Positions 1-10,482 of a stretch of 64,000 nucleotides of DNA are shown here, piece after piece. Origin of the DNA: Podospora pseudocomata (lineage: Eukaryota > Ascomycota > Sordariomycetes > Sordariales > Podosporaceae); the NCBI RefSeq assembly GCF_035222375.1, contig NC_085889.1, positions 4,526,001 to 4,590,000 of the forward strand, given 5' to 3'. Below the pieces are notes generated by a model, which ran no database searches, had not been told where the DNA came from, and saw only the letters and a list, made by a program, of their open reading frames with translations. A program made the position numbers and the translations under genes. Numbering within the stretch: position 1 is the stretch's first letter; each line of letters opens with the position of its first letter.

Positions 1-193
1 TTATCTTATGTGGTTGGAAAGGTGATAGGTAGGTAATCAGGAGAAGGGAACTTAATAGCTTGAGAATCTGCCAGGGGAAGCGGGAGGTCTCTCGTCCCTG
101 TAATGTGACCGTCGTCCGGCTGAGGCCAATCCCCTCTCATTTTTAAAGCTATAATACGCTTTTGGTCTTATTTTATTTATACAATTTACATAT

Positions 194-900
194 TTGAGGG
201 AGAATGAACACCTCCTTAGCACCTTTTTCCCCCAACGAAACGACCACCACGAAGACAAACCGATTGATCTCAGTGAGGTCAACACACGCTTGCTCAACCC
301 TACTTCACGCAACCGTGCTCACGATACCTTTTCACACCGAAGCACCACTACGAGCCCGGCACCCTGCGATGATAGCGAGAAACAGTACTACGATAAATTC
401 CTGGCGGATGGTGGGCGGCCTTTCTGTGACTTTTATTCTGTCGAGGCCACTATTGTAGAGAATCCGAAAACCCTTAAGTCGTGGCTACGCTCCACACCTT
501 ACCCGGAGAACAGGATATTTGCAACACAGTTCCATGACTGGCGGCAGTTCAAACAATGGAAAAAAACGGCTGGAATGATCCTAACCACAAAGATGCAATT
601 GGGAAGGTACTCAAAGGCCAGAATATCCCACGATATCAAATTCTGGACGAACAAACGACGACGTGAATTGAGCACCTCGCCTACATATGCCTGCGTGAGC
701 TGAAGGCTCACCCTTGCGATTGAGATATGCTTAGAAGTCGTAAACAGTGGATTCTTCAGGTTTTGCCTTCGGGTAGGAAAAGACAGAGGATCGACGAAAG
801 CGATGACGACCGCCCACAAAAGCGCAACAGAGGTCTGCTCAGTGCCCAGAACACGGGAGCCGGTCTTTCAGTTGCTCTACCGCGGCCCCAGGGCCCCTGA
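194..900 (+). pseudogene. degraded hypothetical gene
   Basis: I do not recognise this gene. Three coding-like stretches follow one another in different frames: about 194-590 (acidic/polar, ending in a Trp/Phe/Lys-rich part with FHDWRQFKQWKK), then about 560-714 in a shifted frame (reads WNDPNHKDAIGKVLKG and meets an in-frame TGA), then 729-899 with a basic, NLS-like segment (GRKRQR followed by DESDDD). The first ORF has no convincing ATG; the ATG at 204 opens a different frame. Either small introns were missed or the gene has decayed by indels. No domain is recognisable and function is unknown. Confidence is low because the composition only suggests coding. Confidence 0.3.
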
Positions 901-1093
901 AGGAGTCGGCGAATAGCCAAATTACCACCCATTTATAGGGGTCTCTGATGAGAAATGGGATTCGCCAACATGATGGCTTTCCGTGATTTGGTATTCGAGG
1001 TCGCGCCGTTATCCGGGAATGGCGATTGGAATATTATAAAATCTGCCATTAACCCGCATGATTTAGAACCATTAATTCAGACACTCTGAAAAG

Positions 1094-1732
1094 ATGAATA
1101 ACCAGACCACTTTCATCATTTGCATCATTGTTGGAATTGCAGTATCTGTTATCTCCACCATCATCTGCATAATGTTGCAGCAAAACTCCAAGAAACAGCT
1201 ACTGCAAGTAATCTCGGCATCCAACAGCGCATCGAGGGCTAACCAACCGAGGAGCCAGACGACTGGCTCTACAGGCATCCTCGGCCAAAGTCCTACGTTC
1301 CATACCCTGGACGACCCCCGTATTATCGTGCACCTTATGAGAGTCGGACCGAGGCGTTCGACACAGACGAGTTGCATTTCGATGGAACACCTTGTATTTC
1401 ACACGAAGCGCCGGTTTCTGCTCACACTGCTCTGCCGGCAAGGTCCCTCGCGGCCACAAATCCTTCATCTCGACAATGACCTGGGTCTCATTTACCTGGG
1501 GACTGGCCATGCGGCTGTGGTCGCTCTGGGCCGCCAGGTTACCAACCTGCATGCGACCAAGATTTTGCCATGCATTTATGCAATAGCTACAAGGCTAGAA
1601 AGAGATGACTACGGTACCGGCTATGTGCGCCATGTTATTGGCCTTTCGAGGCCCAGTGCTGGTCAAGCAGGAGCCCGAGGTCCGGCAATATGTTCAAGCA
1701 GCTGGAACCAACAGTTAGATATTTTCAGATGA
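1094..1732 (+). CDS. hypothetical small membrane-anchored protein, possibly frameshifted
   Basis: The ORF starts at a true ATG and opens with an obvious transmembrane segment (residues about 7-29, FIICIIVGIAVSVISTIICI), followed by a polar linker. After about residue 57 the neighbouring frame looks more protein-like (Pro/Tyr-rich, PYPGRPPYYRAPYESR, then a Cys/Gly/Pro-rich stretch) than the annotated frame, which suggests a frameshift or a missed intron near 1290. No family is recognised. Only the N-terminal signal-anchor is well supported. Confidence 0.3.
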   Translation: MNNQTTFIICIIVGIAVSVISTIICIMLQQNSKKQLLQVISASNSASRANQPRSQTTGSTGILGQSPTFHTLDDPRIIVHLMRVGPRRSTQTSCISMEHLVFHTKRRFLLTLLCRQGPSRPQILHLDNDLGLIYLGTGHAAVVALGRQVTNLHATKILPCIYAIATRLERDDYGTGYVRHVIGLSRPSAGQAGARGPAICSSSWNQQLDIFR

Positions 1733-2213
1733 GATTACGCAAATATAATATCACGTGATTATATCACTTTCCACTTTTTCCAAAGCAGCGGCTAATATCG
1801 TGTTCACTAATAAGGCATGTAATATCTGATCTCCATCATGAATATGGAAGGTTCTTGAACAAACTTGCGAGGGAATGTGGTTTGGCGTGTTGGCTCGGAT
1901 GTCGGGGGGTGCTTCAGACCCCGAACACAGGTCGTAGCTCGCAATGCATTGTTGTTAACCAGAGGCTGAGGCACGGACCATGGCACCCTCCCCCCCCCTG
2001 TGTGACAAATGCAATATTAGACAAGGGTAGACCCCCCTGTTCCGGTGTATACCGGGCACTGGTTGGTTGACAAGCTGCGCATTCCCGCATGAGGAGACGT
2101 CTTGCTGCGTCGTGTGAACGACGCTTCGTGTCTCGATCATCTCGCAATTGACGACGAACAACCACAACAACGCCCCGTCCCCACCCACACTTGTTTCTCA
2201 CAAACAAATTACC
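1733..2213. other. intergenic, upstream of the 2214 gene
   Basis: No supportable gene. It holds short overlapping ORFs of low-complexity composition, including a C-rich run near 1989-1998. The 3' part is the presumed promoter and leader of the gene starting at 2214, with CAAC/ACAAC-rich leader sequence at 2148-2210. Confidence 0.5.
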
Positions 2214-3550
2214 ATGGATCTTCGAAATATGGTCTCGCAACCGGGGGAGGAGGTTGCATGGGCAACCTTTCGCACGGTGCAGGAACGTTCCAACGTCCCG
2301 ACCAAGCATAATCCTGAACCGCTTGTCCGATTGACAGCCACAAGTCGCTACTCGGACAAAGAGACCTCTTTCGACGCTACCAAGGTGACTATTGCCGGCA
2401 TTGTGCGGTTAGCCAAATACTGCCGTTCCTCGGAATGGGCTAGCATTTCAAAGTTCGGGGGTGTCCAGAAAGCCGCCTTCGTGTGGCTCAACCAGGCAGA
2501 CCTGGACCAGGATGGTTATTGGCCGCACTATTATAATATACTTTCTCGTAAAGACACCCATCTAGCAAAACAATTCCTCTTAGGTACGTAGCGTTGCTTT
2601 CTCTTCGCGTATTCCACTGACCTTTAAGACATTACGTTATTGAAATGGCAGGATGATATTGATGGTCTCGTCTCCCGGGCCTACTCGCAAAAACGAGTGG
2701 ATGAGCGTTCCATGCCAGGAGATCTTACCCCGGCTCCCACTCGGATGGGTGCAGATGCAGGAGAGAAGGAAGCCCCGCAGAACCCCAATGGACACTGGCC
2801 GCCCAATTGTGACTGCTCAGCTGATAAGCAGGTCGTCACGCAGATGCGGTCCGACCTTGAGAAGGAGATCCCGGATGCGAGGGCGGAAATCCAAGAAATG
2901 AGTGGTCTGACACTTGCCATGCTGACACAGTCAGGATTGGAGATGGCAGGGGTGGACCGGCGAAGTTTGTTCGAGGTGTATACCGAATTGTGGCGTGCTT
3001 GGGAGCAGAGCGCAACCTTTCAGGCCGAAGTCAAAACCAAACGACGCTTGTCAGTTTGCATATCCGCGGACCTGGACTTGTCCAAGCTTGGTGACATCGA
3101 CTTCAGGATCAAGGTGGACCGTTCTCGCGGGCTGGAAGTCGTGAGCAAGTTCAGGGTTCCAATACATACTTGCATCAAGTCACTTGACCCGCCCCGGGAT
3201 TGGCCACAAGAGGCGGGAAGGATCCCTAGCTGTAGTGACGTGGTCGAAAGCCTGTCGGTGGTATGTAATGACTTCGGAGGGTGTGTGTAGTCGGGTGCTG
3301 ACACAGTTTGCAGGACAGTAGCCGCCTTGAAGATAACGCCAACTTGTACTTCTTTTTCAAGATCATCAATGTGTCCATCCCCCTGAAACTCACTGTGCTC
3401 GAGGGACAGGCTGTCACTGTGCGAGACCGCCACGAGCTCATCTGGATTTGGATACCTGCGGGTGACTTTGCGGCCTCGACAGAGGTGCCCAAGGGGGTGC
3501 AGATTGAGGTCATCAACGCAACCATTCAGAAGCAAGCTTTACAGGATTAA
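2214..3550 (+). CDS. hypothetical protein, 3 exons, 412 aa
   Basis: Exons 2214-2583, 2629-3260 and 3314-3550 join in frame to 412 residues. The start has a good Kozak context (ACCATGG). Intron 1 (45 nt) has a GTACGT donor, CACTGAC branch and AAG acceptor. Intron 2 (53 nt) has a GTATGT donor, GCTGAC branch and CAG acceptor. I do not recognise a domain. The N-terminal third contains a Trp/Tyr-rich block (VWLNQADLDQDGYWPHYYN), the middle is a polar helix-rich stretch, and the C-terminal half alternates hydrophobic and charged residues in a way that suggests a beta-sandwich (LYFFFKIINVSIPLKLTVLE). No signal peptide or membrane segment is seen. The consistent exon phases argue for a real, intact gene. 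Function is unknown. Confidence 0.6.
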
Positions 3551-4979
3551 CTTGTAGCGAGTTCTTTCCGCCTCCGCTTTCTGATCTGAAAGAAGTAAAC
3601 GGTGGAGAAGGTCTCCAGCTCCCGTAAACGACAGAAGGATGGCGGCAACAGTGTCAACTGAGGCATGCAGCGGGAGATTTGTTGGATACGGAACATGTCG
3701 ATCTTCACGGCGGTTGCTGTGGGATATTGCCGCATGGTTTTCTAACCTGTTGTTCTTTGGTTATCAGAAAACAAGACCTGGAGTTAGTGTGAATACCCCA
3801 ATATATTTTGGATTAACATTCCAGGTTCGCTTTCTCGCATGCCAAAGTCGCACACTTCACAGTATAGGCTCCTTTGAAACACTACATCGATTTGAGGGCG
3901 TCACGATCTCGGGTGACACCTGTACAATCCATTACGGGAACTCTTCAGAGGAAGATGAGGCTACCAGGTGAGTGTTTGTCATCTCCATGTCCACGTGAAG
4001 ACACTTAACTGTTCATACCTGGTGCAACAAATCCAACCTCGGCCTGCGCATTTCTGGGATTTTTGCCGTTTTCGGACTCGCTTATAAGGTGCCGCAATAA
4101 CAAGTGTCACCCCACCCCCTGTTCTTCCCGGTCAAGGGAAATGTATTGCCGCTTTTGGACTTGGGTGGGGTGTGTAGTTAGGAGCAGCACTGCCTCTTCC
4201 ACCCTACCCTCCTGCCCATTTCAGCCTGGAAAAAATGTGTTTGATTTCGAAATGTCCAAATTAACTAGCTTAAGTTGGAATACCGAATTTGAAAATCAAG
4301 GTAAAGGCCTAGTTGCATCGTGAAATAAACCAACATACTGCTTGTCTTGACTACAGTTTCGTTCCATATTTACATACCTACCTAAGCTCCTTTATCGCAT
4401 TCAATCAACAAATTAGCAGTTATGGCGTCATACCTCCCTAGTTCCCTTAGCATCAGCTGCCGCTCTCACAGGCTTAGTTACTACAGTTAAATTATCTTGG
4501 GAGCTGTCTCGTATGATAAAGAAGAAATATGAGTAGCGTGTACTGAAGGATTATGCTAATGAAATTAACACCAGGCTGTAAGCAAGACTTTATGTTACAC
4601 GGTAAATAAGCAATTAGCCGCATTACGGCCTAACCGCTATCTACCTGCACAATTAATGGTTGGAAGTAAGGCGGACAATCAAATGCCTCGCGGCTATTAA
4701 AGGAAACCAGATCAAATGAAGTTTATTGTGGCGCTTGGAACTACGTCAAGCCAACTAGCCCGATCTCGAGTTGTTCGAGTGGGCCAAATGACGTTTCTAC
4801 CAAGTGTTCTAGAGCCACCCGTCTACATGGCGAAACAGAATACTCGAATGGATGAAAGAGGCGTGATCTAGAAGGATCTAGAGTATTGCGACGGGCTATA
4901 AATTAACGGAGCCCCCCAGACCCCTCCTGTGTCACGCTATGATAAAAAAAAAGAGAGAGAGAAAGAATGAAAGATCAGC
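3551..4979. other. mostly non-genic; one weak small-protein candidate
   Basis: An ORF at 3639-3971 has hydrophobic patches and ends just after a GTGAGT donor-like site at 3968. A hydrophobic tail-like frame ending in TAA at about 4107 (RISGIFAVFGLAYKVPQ) could be its last exon, but the implied intron would be only about 33 nt, so I do not call a gene. From about 4330 to 4950 the DNA is AT-rich with no coding signal, and a short A-run lies at 4946-4955. Confidence 0.4.
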
Positions 4980-5642
4980 TTAGGTGTCTGTCGTGAACGT
5001 GATAGTTAGGACGCGTCCTGAAGAACAGCCAATAGCAACTGTTGATGCCGCTACAGCTGAACAGCTTGGCTGATATTCCAGAGGCAGCCATAGCCGGTTT
5101 TCTGAGTCCTTCGTAATCCATCTGTTGCCCAAGCCAATGCTATAGCCTTGGTAATGTGGGGGATTGGCATCGTCTAATTTGGATGCGATCAGCTTCGAAT
5201 CGAGGGAAGACGCTACCGACCTGGCGTTACTGTAATCACCCTCGAGCGTCTGCGTACATGACCCCGTGGCCGCATCCCAGATCTTGATGGTGTTGTCGTC
5301 TGATCCTGACGCAACCCACTTCGAATCGGGCGAGAACGCTACCGACCAGACTGAAGAGCCATGTCCCTCGAGCGTCTGCCGGCATGCATTCCAATTATCC
5401 TCTACAATTGGCCCGAAGTAATCCACTTCCGTTCTTCCTGCGTAAACGCTGCCGTCGGGGTCGAGACTGGCCTTCCTCCTTTTCAACTCTTTTCGAGTGG
5501 GGGTAATCGTGACTTGATGGTTGTCCGTGGCGTTGTTGGAAATGAATTCCCAGGCATCATATTTGGATACCAGCGTACCTGCATCTGCGGACTCCTGATC
5601 CTCCAGCTTGAGCTCCAGTGACGGCGTCTGGGTTTTGCTCAT
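4980..5642 (-). pseudogene. WD40-repeat remnant of an NLR (NWD-type) gene
   Basis: The frame from ATG 5642 to the stop near 4980 contains one well-formed WD40 repeat (TLEGHGSSVWSVAFSPDSKW ... DNTIKIWDAATG), then a degenerate second repeat (VASSLDSKLIASKLDDA). It ends in the C-terminal tail usual for fungal NACHT-WD proteins (ENRLWLPLEYQPSCSAVA, AIGCSSGRVL). Fungal WD-NLRs normally carry seven or more WD repeats behind a NACHT domain; neither the NACHT nor most repeats are present. The piece lies 0.6 kb from a second, TPR-type NLR on the same strand, with a retroelement relic in between, so transposon-associated truncation is likely. It could still be expressed as a small WD protein, but one repeat cannot close a propeller. 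Confidence 0.65.
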
Positions 5643-5814
5643 GTTGTCATCGGTGACGCCGGTCCTGCTAAGGGGTGGTATTGCGGCATCGACTCCGCCA
5701 TCACAAACAGACGTATCAAGCCGCTGTTCGAGCCGAGAGCTAATGTGGAGGGATACAGTGTGCCGAAACGCCCGCACAGTGGTTGCGAAGATTGACCGGC
5801 CACGACCTCATTGA

Positions 5815-6141
5815 TGCGATCTTCATGCGAACAAGTCCACAACCTCGCTGGAGTCTTACAGAGAAAGGGCCAGGAAGAATGAGGGACCGTTTTTCCTGTC
5901 GAATAATTCGATATTGTTGTACCAGGGAGGTCTGGTGGTCCCCGAGGAGGACGGCATGCGCGCCAGAGTGCTCGACGAAGTGCACGCCAGAAAGACGACT
6001 GCCCACCCAGGGAGAAATAAGACGAGGTCTTTGATTCAAACTCATTACTGGTGGCCAGGTATATCCATAGATTCTGACAAATATGTCTCCAATTGCCTGA
6101 CGTGCCCCAGTTGCGTAAATGACAAAGAATGTAGCCATTGA
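5815..6141 (+). mobile_element. Ty3/Gypsy integrase zinc-binding (H2C2) relic
   Basis: The frame reads the signature of a Gypsy-type integrase N-terminal zinc finger: LLYQGGLVVPEEDGMR, then HARKTTAHPGRNKTRS and HYWWPGIS, then CLTCPSC, giving the His-His-Cys-Cys spacing. It is coding-like from about 5817 (just after an in-frame TGA) to TAG/TGA near 6139. The integrase catalytic core and the rest of pol are absent, so this is a fossil fragment. It separates the WD40 remnant from the NLR. Confidence 0.75.
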
Positions 6142-6261
6142 AATGTGCATATAATAACGACTCGGTAGCTGCATAATTGTACACTAGTATCACAAAAGCA
6201 AAAGTCAAAAGTACATTATCCAGATACAGTAGACCATAAAAACGAAACTAAGAAACATGTT

Positions 6262-8978
6262 CTAGCTACCCCACTTGGTGACGGTGGCCAAAGACGACAG
6301 GGTGTCTGGATGCTCTGCACCAAGTCGTCGCTGCCGAGCCTGGGCACAGTCCTTCATTAGTGCTAAGGCGGTCGAGTGTCGACCTTGGCTTTTCCAAGTA
6401 AAAGCGAGGTTGGCCATGCTCGACAGCGTATCTGGGTGATCGGCCCCAAGCTTGGTCTTGCGAGTCTCCATCACCTGCACCTCCAGCTTCTCGGCCTCCT
6501 CCCACCGGCCCTGGTTCCTGTATGTCGACGCTAGGTTGGCCATGCTCGATAGCGTATCTGGGTGATCGGCCCCAAGCTTGGTCTTGCTCGTCTCCATCAC
6601 CTGCACCTCCAGCTTCTCGGCCTCCTCCCACCGGCCCTGGTTCCTGTATGTCGCCGCTAGGTTGGCCATGCTCGATAGCGTATCTGGGTGATCGGCCCCA
6701 AGCTTGGTCTTGCTCGTCTCCATCACCTGCACCTCCAGCTTCTCGGCCTCCTCCCACCGGCCCTGCTTCCTGTATGTCGCCGCTAGGTTGGCCATGCTCG
6801 TTAGCGTATCTGGGTGATCGGCCCCAAGCTTGGTCTTGCTCGTCTCCATCACCTGCACCTCCAGCTTCTCGGCCTCCTCCCACCGGCCCTGGTTTCTGTA
6901 TGTCGACGCTAGGTTGGCCATGCTCGATAGCGTATCTGGGTGATCGGCCCCAAGCTTGGTCTTGCGAGTCTCCATCACCTGCACCTCCAGCTTCTCGGCC
7001 TCCTCCCACCGGCCCTGCTTCCTGTATGTCGCCGATAGGTTGGCCATGCTCGTTAGCGTATCTGGGTGATCGGCCCCAAGCTTGGTCTTGCTCGTCTCCA
7101 TCACCTGCACCTCCAGCTTCTCGGCCTCATCCCACCGGCCCTGGTTCCTGTATGTCGACGCTAGGTTGGCCATGCTCGACAGCGTATCTCGGTGATCGGC
7201 CCCAAGCTTGGTCTTGCGAGTCTCCATCACCTGCACAAACAGCTTCTCGGCCTCCTCCCACTGGCCTCGGTCCAAAAGGATCAGAGCAAACAGTGACATA
7301 CTATCTAGACTCGCCGTATCCTCTTTTCCCAGTCTATTCTCGCGGGCTCGTCTCGCTTTGCCCACCATCCGCTGTGCCACCTCGTATCTCCCTTGCGACC
7401 ATGCAAACCAACCCCCATTATACAAAAGCGTCGCCCATATTTCCTCCCTATTCTCGCTGGGTCGGTAACCCAAGGCCACTTGAACGTGTGCGAAGAGATT
7501 TCGACAAGTCGCCCAGTTCTTGTTGTCTCCAGTTGGGAATGACGCTGCCATTCGCTCGATAAACTTCTGTTTGAACGTCTCCTGCTGGCCCCATTGTTCC
7601 AGCCACTTCCTCGTTGAGAACTGCACAAGCCCGTGCATCTCAAACTCGTCCATCTCAGTCGTCGCTATGAGGCAGTAGTCTCTCAGCATCGCCACATCAT
7701 CTTCGAATCCATCATCAGTGGTATCTGCACTATCATCCGTGAGGTCACTATCTGTGTCACTATCCATGTCATCATCTACGGCACCATCTGTAGCACTTCT
7801 GCCGTTATCAAAGTCTGTATCTCCGTCCTCGTCTATACGCCGTCCTGGAATATCCTCCTTAGTAACTCTAGGAGGTTTTAAAACCCAATCAGGGATACCT
7901 TGCCGGTCGAAAAAGCTCATAAGTGACAAGAGATCCGCCGCAGACGGCCGCTTAGACCGGATGTAGTCAAAAGATATTTGCCATGTGGTAAGAACCGCGT
8001 TTGATGCGCCTCCATCCCGTCGTAGGTCCCCAGCATCGTACTGTAAAAGACTGCTCTTTCTATGCTCACTCTTCCGGAACTCAGCTAGGTACTTCTCGGG
8101 CGAGCTCCGCGGCGCCCTTGCCTGTATGTAGGCGGCAGCCTGGCTAATGGCCAACGGAACGAGGTCGAGCGCCTGTACGAGATCGGCCGCCACATCTAGA
8201 TCCGCGGGCGATCCTAGCTTCTTCTCCAGGAGTGCGAGGGCATCTGTCTGCGCCATCGGTCCGACTTCGATCATATTTTGACGGCGCCCGGTCAGTCTGA
8301 ATGCTAACTCCCTGTTACGTGTTGTGACAATAATCGATCCATTTTGGCTCTGCGGTAGGTATGTCGCAAACGGCCGCCTCTCGCGCTCATTGCCGCTGGT
8401 CGTGCCGTGGGCAATATTCGCGTTGTCGAACACATCGCGGTCGTCAGCGCTGTCAGGATCATGATCCATCTGCCGTTCCGTTCGTTGGACAGCCAGCTGT
8501 ACACAAGCTGTGGGATGTTGGCCTTGGGCTCGTTCCGGCCGGCCAGCTTGACGGTGTTGGCAATCGTCCTGAAGCCATCCTCGACGCGCTCATATATTCC
8601 AGCGTGGACCCAGAATACCCATATGTCCGGCTGCTTTTCAGTGATCCGGTGAGCGAACTCGATGGCCAGCTGCGACTTGCCGATACCGCCCAAGCCTACG
8701 AGGGCCACACGAGCGGCGGGCTCGGAACATCGCCGGTCGATTTGCTCGAGAATGTCTCCGCGGTTGACAAAATCAGGATCGCGGGAGAAGGGGATGGTCG
8801 CGAATGGCCGCGGCGGGGTTTCTGATCGTTCTGGGGAAGTTAGCGGTGCACCCCTCGACTCTCACAGCGCTCTGGTAATCTTACCTGGCGCCTGCGGGAA
8901 AGTATTGTAGATCGTCCCCCTGTTAGTCCCCACCTGGAAACCATTGTTATAGTCGCCGAAACGATAACTGTCTGGCAT
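6262..8978 (-). pseudogene. sigma-motif NB-ARC-TPR NLR receptor, frameshifted
   Basis: Exon 1 runs from 8978 (MPDSYRFGDYNNG; an upstream in-frame ATG at 9119 is possible) to 8885. A 54-nt intron (8831-8884, GTAAGA...CCCAG) keeps the frame into exon 2. Order: a short amyloid-like sigma motif (FGDYNNGFQVGTNRGTI), a linker, the NB-ARC P-loop (ALVGLGGIGKSQ, about 8680-8710) and hydrophobic strand (GRWIMIL), then the rest of NB-ARC (SIIVTTRN, VPLAISQAAAYIQAR), an Asp-rich insert, and TPR repeats to the stop. A single missing base near 8455 moves the frame just after the strand ending in IMIL, so the kinase-2 region is out of frame with the P-loop. In this family the receptor passes a ligand signal to a HeLo-like partner through the amyloid motif; that partner gene lies divergently at 9591. 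Only the frameshift speaks against function. Confidence 0.85.
6425..7306 (-). repeat. seven near-identical 126-bp tandem TPR repeats
   Basis: The marker AGCGTATCT recurs at 6425, 6551, 6677, 6803, 6929, 7055 and 7181, exactly 126 bp apart. Each unit encodes a 42-residue TPR of the form W-E-E-A-E-K-L ... GADHPDTL with only a few substitutions (R/S in MET(R/S)KTK, S/T in DTL(S/T)S, S/A in NLA(S/A)TY, N/Q in YR(N/K)QG). An eighth, diverged unit (GAEHPDTLSS) closes the array. Near identity at DNA level implies recent unequal exchange or conversion. Confidence 0.95.
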
Positions 8979-9590
8979 TGCACTTTCTATCCTGAGCTTG
9001 TCAGCGTGGCGGAAGCGTAGAGAAAACTTGGGTTTTACGATGAGGTAAGTAGCGTCAAGATCGAGCCATTTGTGTGTTTTGTAACCTCGTGGATGGAGGT
9101 GAAGATCGGAAGTGAGCATTTTTTATATTTGCAGAGTTGCTTGGCAATTCTTCTTCTCATGGCATTCGATGCCGGTCATTGGCGGGCGTATCGCCGCATT
9201 ACTCAGCCTCAACTGTAAAAGGGAATCCGTCTGAAGAAAAGAGGCAGACATCTCTGCAGTCGGTTTGGTTGGTCCGACCTGCTCTCTGCAGAGATTGATC
9301 CCCCTGCCGGTCGCAAGTCCAGACAAAACTTGACACTGCACTGCCTCCACAAAAACCGTTCCGCAAATCAGAGTCAAGCCAGAAGCTGCATCTCGACCGC
9401 CTTCATGCAAGTCTAAAGCTGCTCAGCCCAGCTCGTGATGTCCAACGCGCCCAATTTTTCCCAGTCTTTCACTTTTTACTTGCTATATATTAAGCGACTC
9501 AAGCCTAATCTTCAGTGATTCCAGCTTTCTTCCACTCTGTAAGCATCAACGAGGCAGCTTGGTTGACGTGTTAATCCTCAGAACTCCAAT
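8979..9590. promoter_or_regulatory. shared divergent promoter of NLR and effector genes
   Basis: This 612-bp spacer separates the minus-strand NLR from the plus-strand effector gene, so both could be controlled together. A TATA-like TATATAT at 9484-9490 sits about 105 nt upstream of the effector ATG. An open frame from ATG 9119 reads into the NLR and may be leader or an N-terminal extension. No other element is recognised. Confidence 0.45.
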
Positions 9591-9948
9591 ATGGATCCTC
9601 TCAGTATCACAGCCGGCGTCGTGGGTATTGTCGCACCAACGCTGCACTGCGTGCGACTCTTGGTAGAGGACTTGCAGAACATTGCCGACGCACCTAATAC
9701 CGTGAAGGCGCTCACCAACAATCTCCAATCAGTGGAACTTGCTCTTGACTCGTTGGGGGCTGTGACGGACTCGCAGTGGGAATCCCTGGGCGATGCTGTT
9801 TGAGGAACTGCTCTCCGTGATCCAGACAGCAGCCGCAAATGCCCGAGCAGACCAGGGAACCACAATCACCTTTGGAAACAATAATAGTGGCCAGCAAGTG
9901 GGAGTCAACAGCGGCACTATCACTGCTACATTTGGCCGAAGGGGGTAG
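9591..9948 (+). pseudogene. HeLo-like cell-death effector with C-terminal sigma amyloid motif, internally deleted
   Basis: The first 70 codons (MDPLSITAGVVGIVAPTLHC ... SQWESLGDAV, stop at 9801-9803) match the N-terminus of the fungal HeLo-like family that carries an amyloid motif at its C-terminus. The family's C-terminus follows at once in another frame: ATG 9793 to TAG 9948, 51 residues, containing EELLSVIQTAAANARADQ and the motif FGNNNSGQQVGVNSGTI. Normal members have roughly 120-150 more residues of helix between these parts, so an internal deletion, with a frame change, has removed most of the membrane-active domain. The motif resembles the one at the N-terminus of the divergent NLR next door, as expected for a receptor-effector pair. 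The 51-residue ORF with the motif remains open and could still be made. Confidence 0.8.
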
Positions 9949-10158
9949 ACTTTGTATATTTGTTCCTCTTGCTTGCTCTGCTGTGTATTGAACAAGCTTG
10001 AATCTATTTACACAACCATTTATTCTCTCGTAATGCAAACCTGACCGCCGGTTCGGAACTCTGCAGCTTCGAAATAGGGTCATCGACTATCCTAAGCTAG
10101 GTTTCAAACCGTGGTCATCCGCTCAAAAACTGTGATTTGGATAGCGACACCAATGACG

Positions 10159-10482
10159 ACTTCTAGATATTGGATCGGTGCAGCTAAACCGTGCACAACA
10201 AGATGTCTCAATATAAACACCAGATACCGTGAATACAAGCTGTGATTGCAGACTACGGAACTATCTACGAGCCGTCTAGTTCCTCCGTATATATAGACCG
10301 TGAATCCCTAAGTACCTTCGTACCTAGCTCACTCCCGCTCACCAGTGATCCGTGGTGATCCGGCTCACCTTTGCCAAGCAGTGAGCCATGTCCTACCCCG
10401 CTATCTTGTTTCCTGCCTCCGATTGGTAGACGTGATCAGCTGCAGTCTTCTCCTGGCCTTGCTATATGGTTGGTTCGTGACA
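10159..10482. repeat. LTR-like repeat, copy 1
   Basis: This sequence is repeated at about 13854-14237. Shared blocks include CGGTGCAGCTAAAC, GCACAACAAGATGTCTCAAT, GATACCGTGAATACAA, GTTCCTCCGTATATATAGAC, CTCACCTTTGCCAAGCAGTG and GGCCTTGCTATATGGTTGGT. It ends in GTGACA, as expected for the 3' end of an LTR. The 5' end has diverged or been lost. No tRNA primer site is visible downstream, so it looks like a solo LTR, or one end of an element split by a later insertion. Confidence 0.7.

Noticed and set aside
6266-7562. Long ORFs on both strands across the TPR array (for example 346 aa on plus)
   Set aside because: They are shadow frames of the 126-bp repeats; the minus-strand TPR frame has the clear family match.
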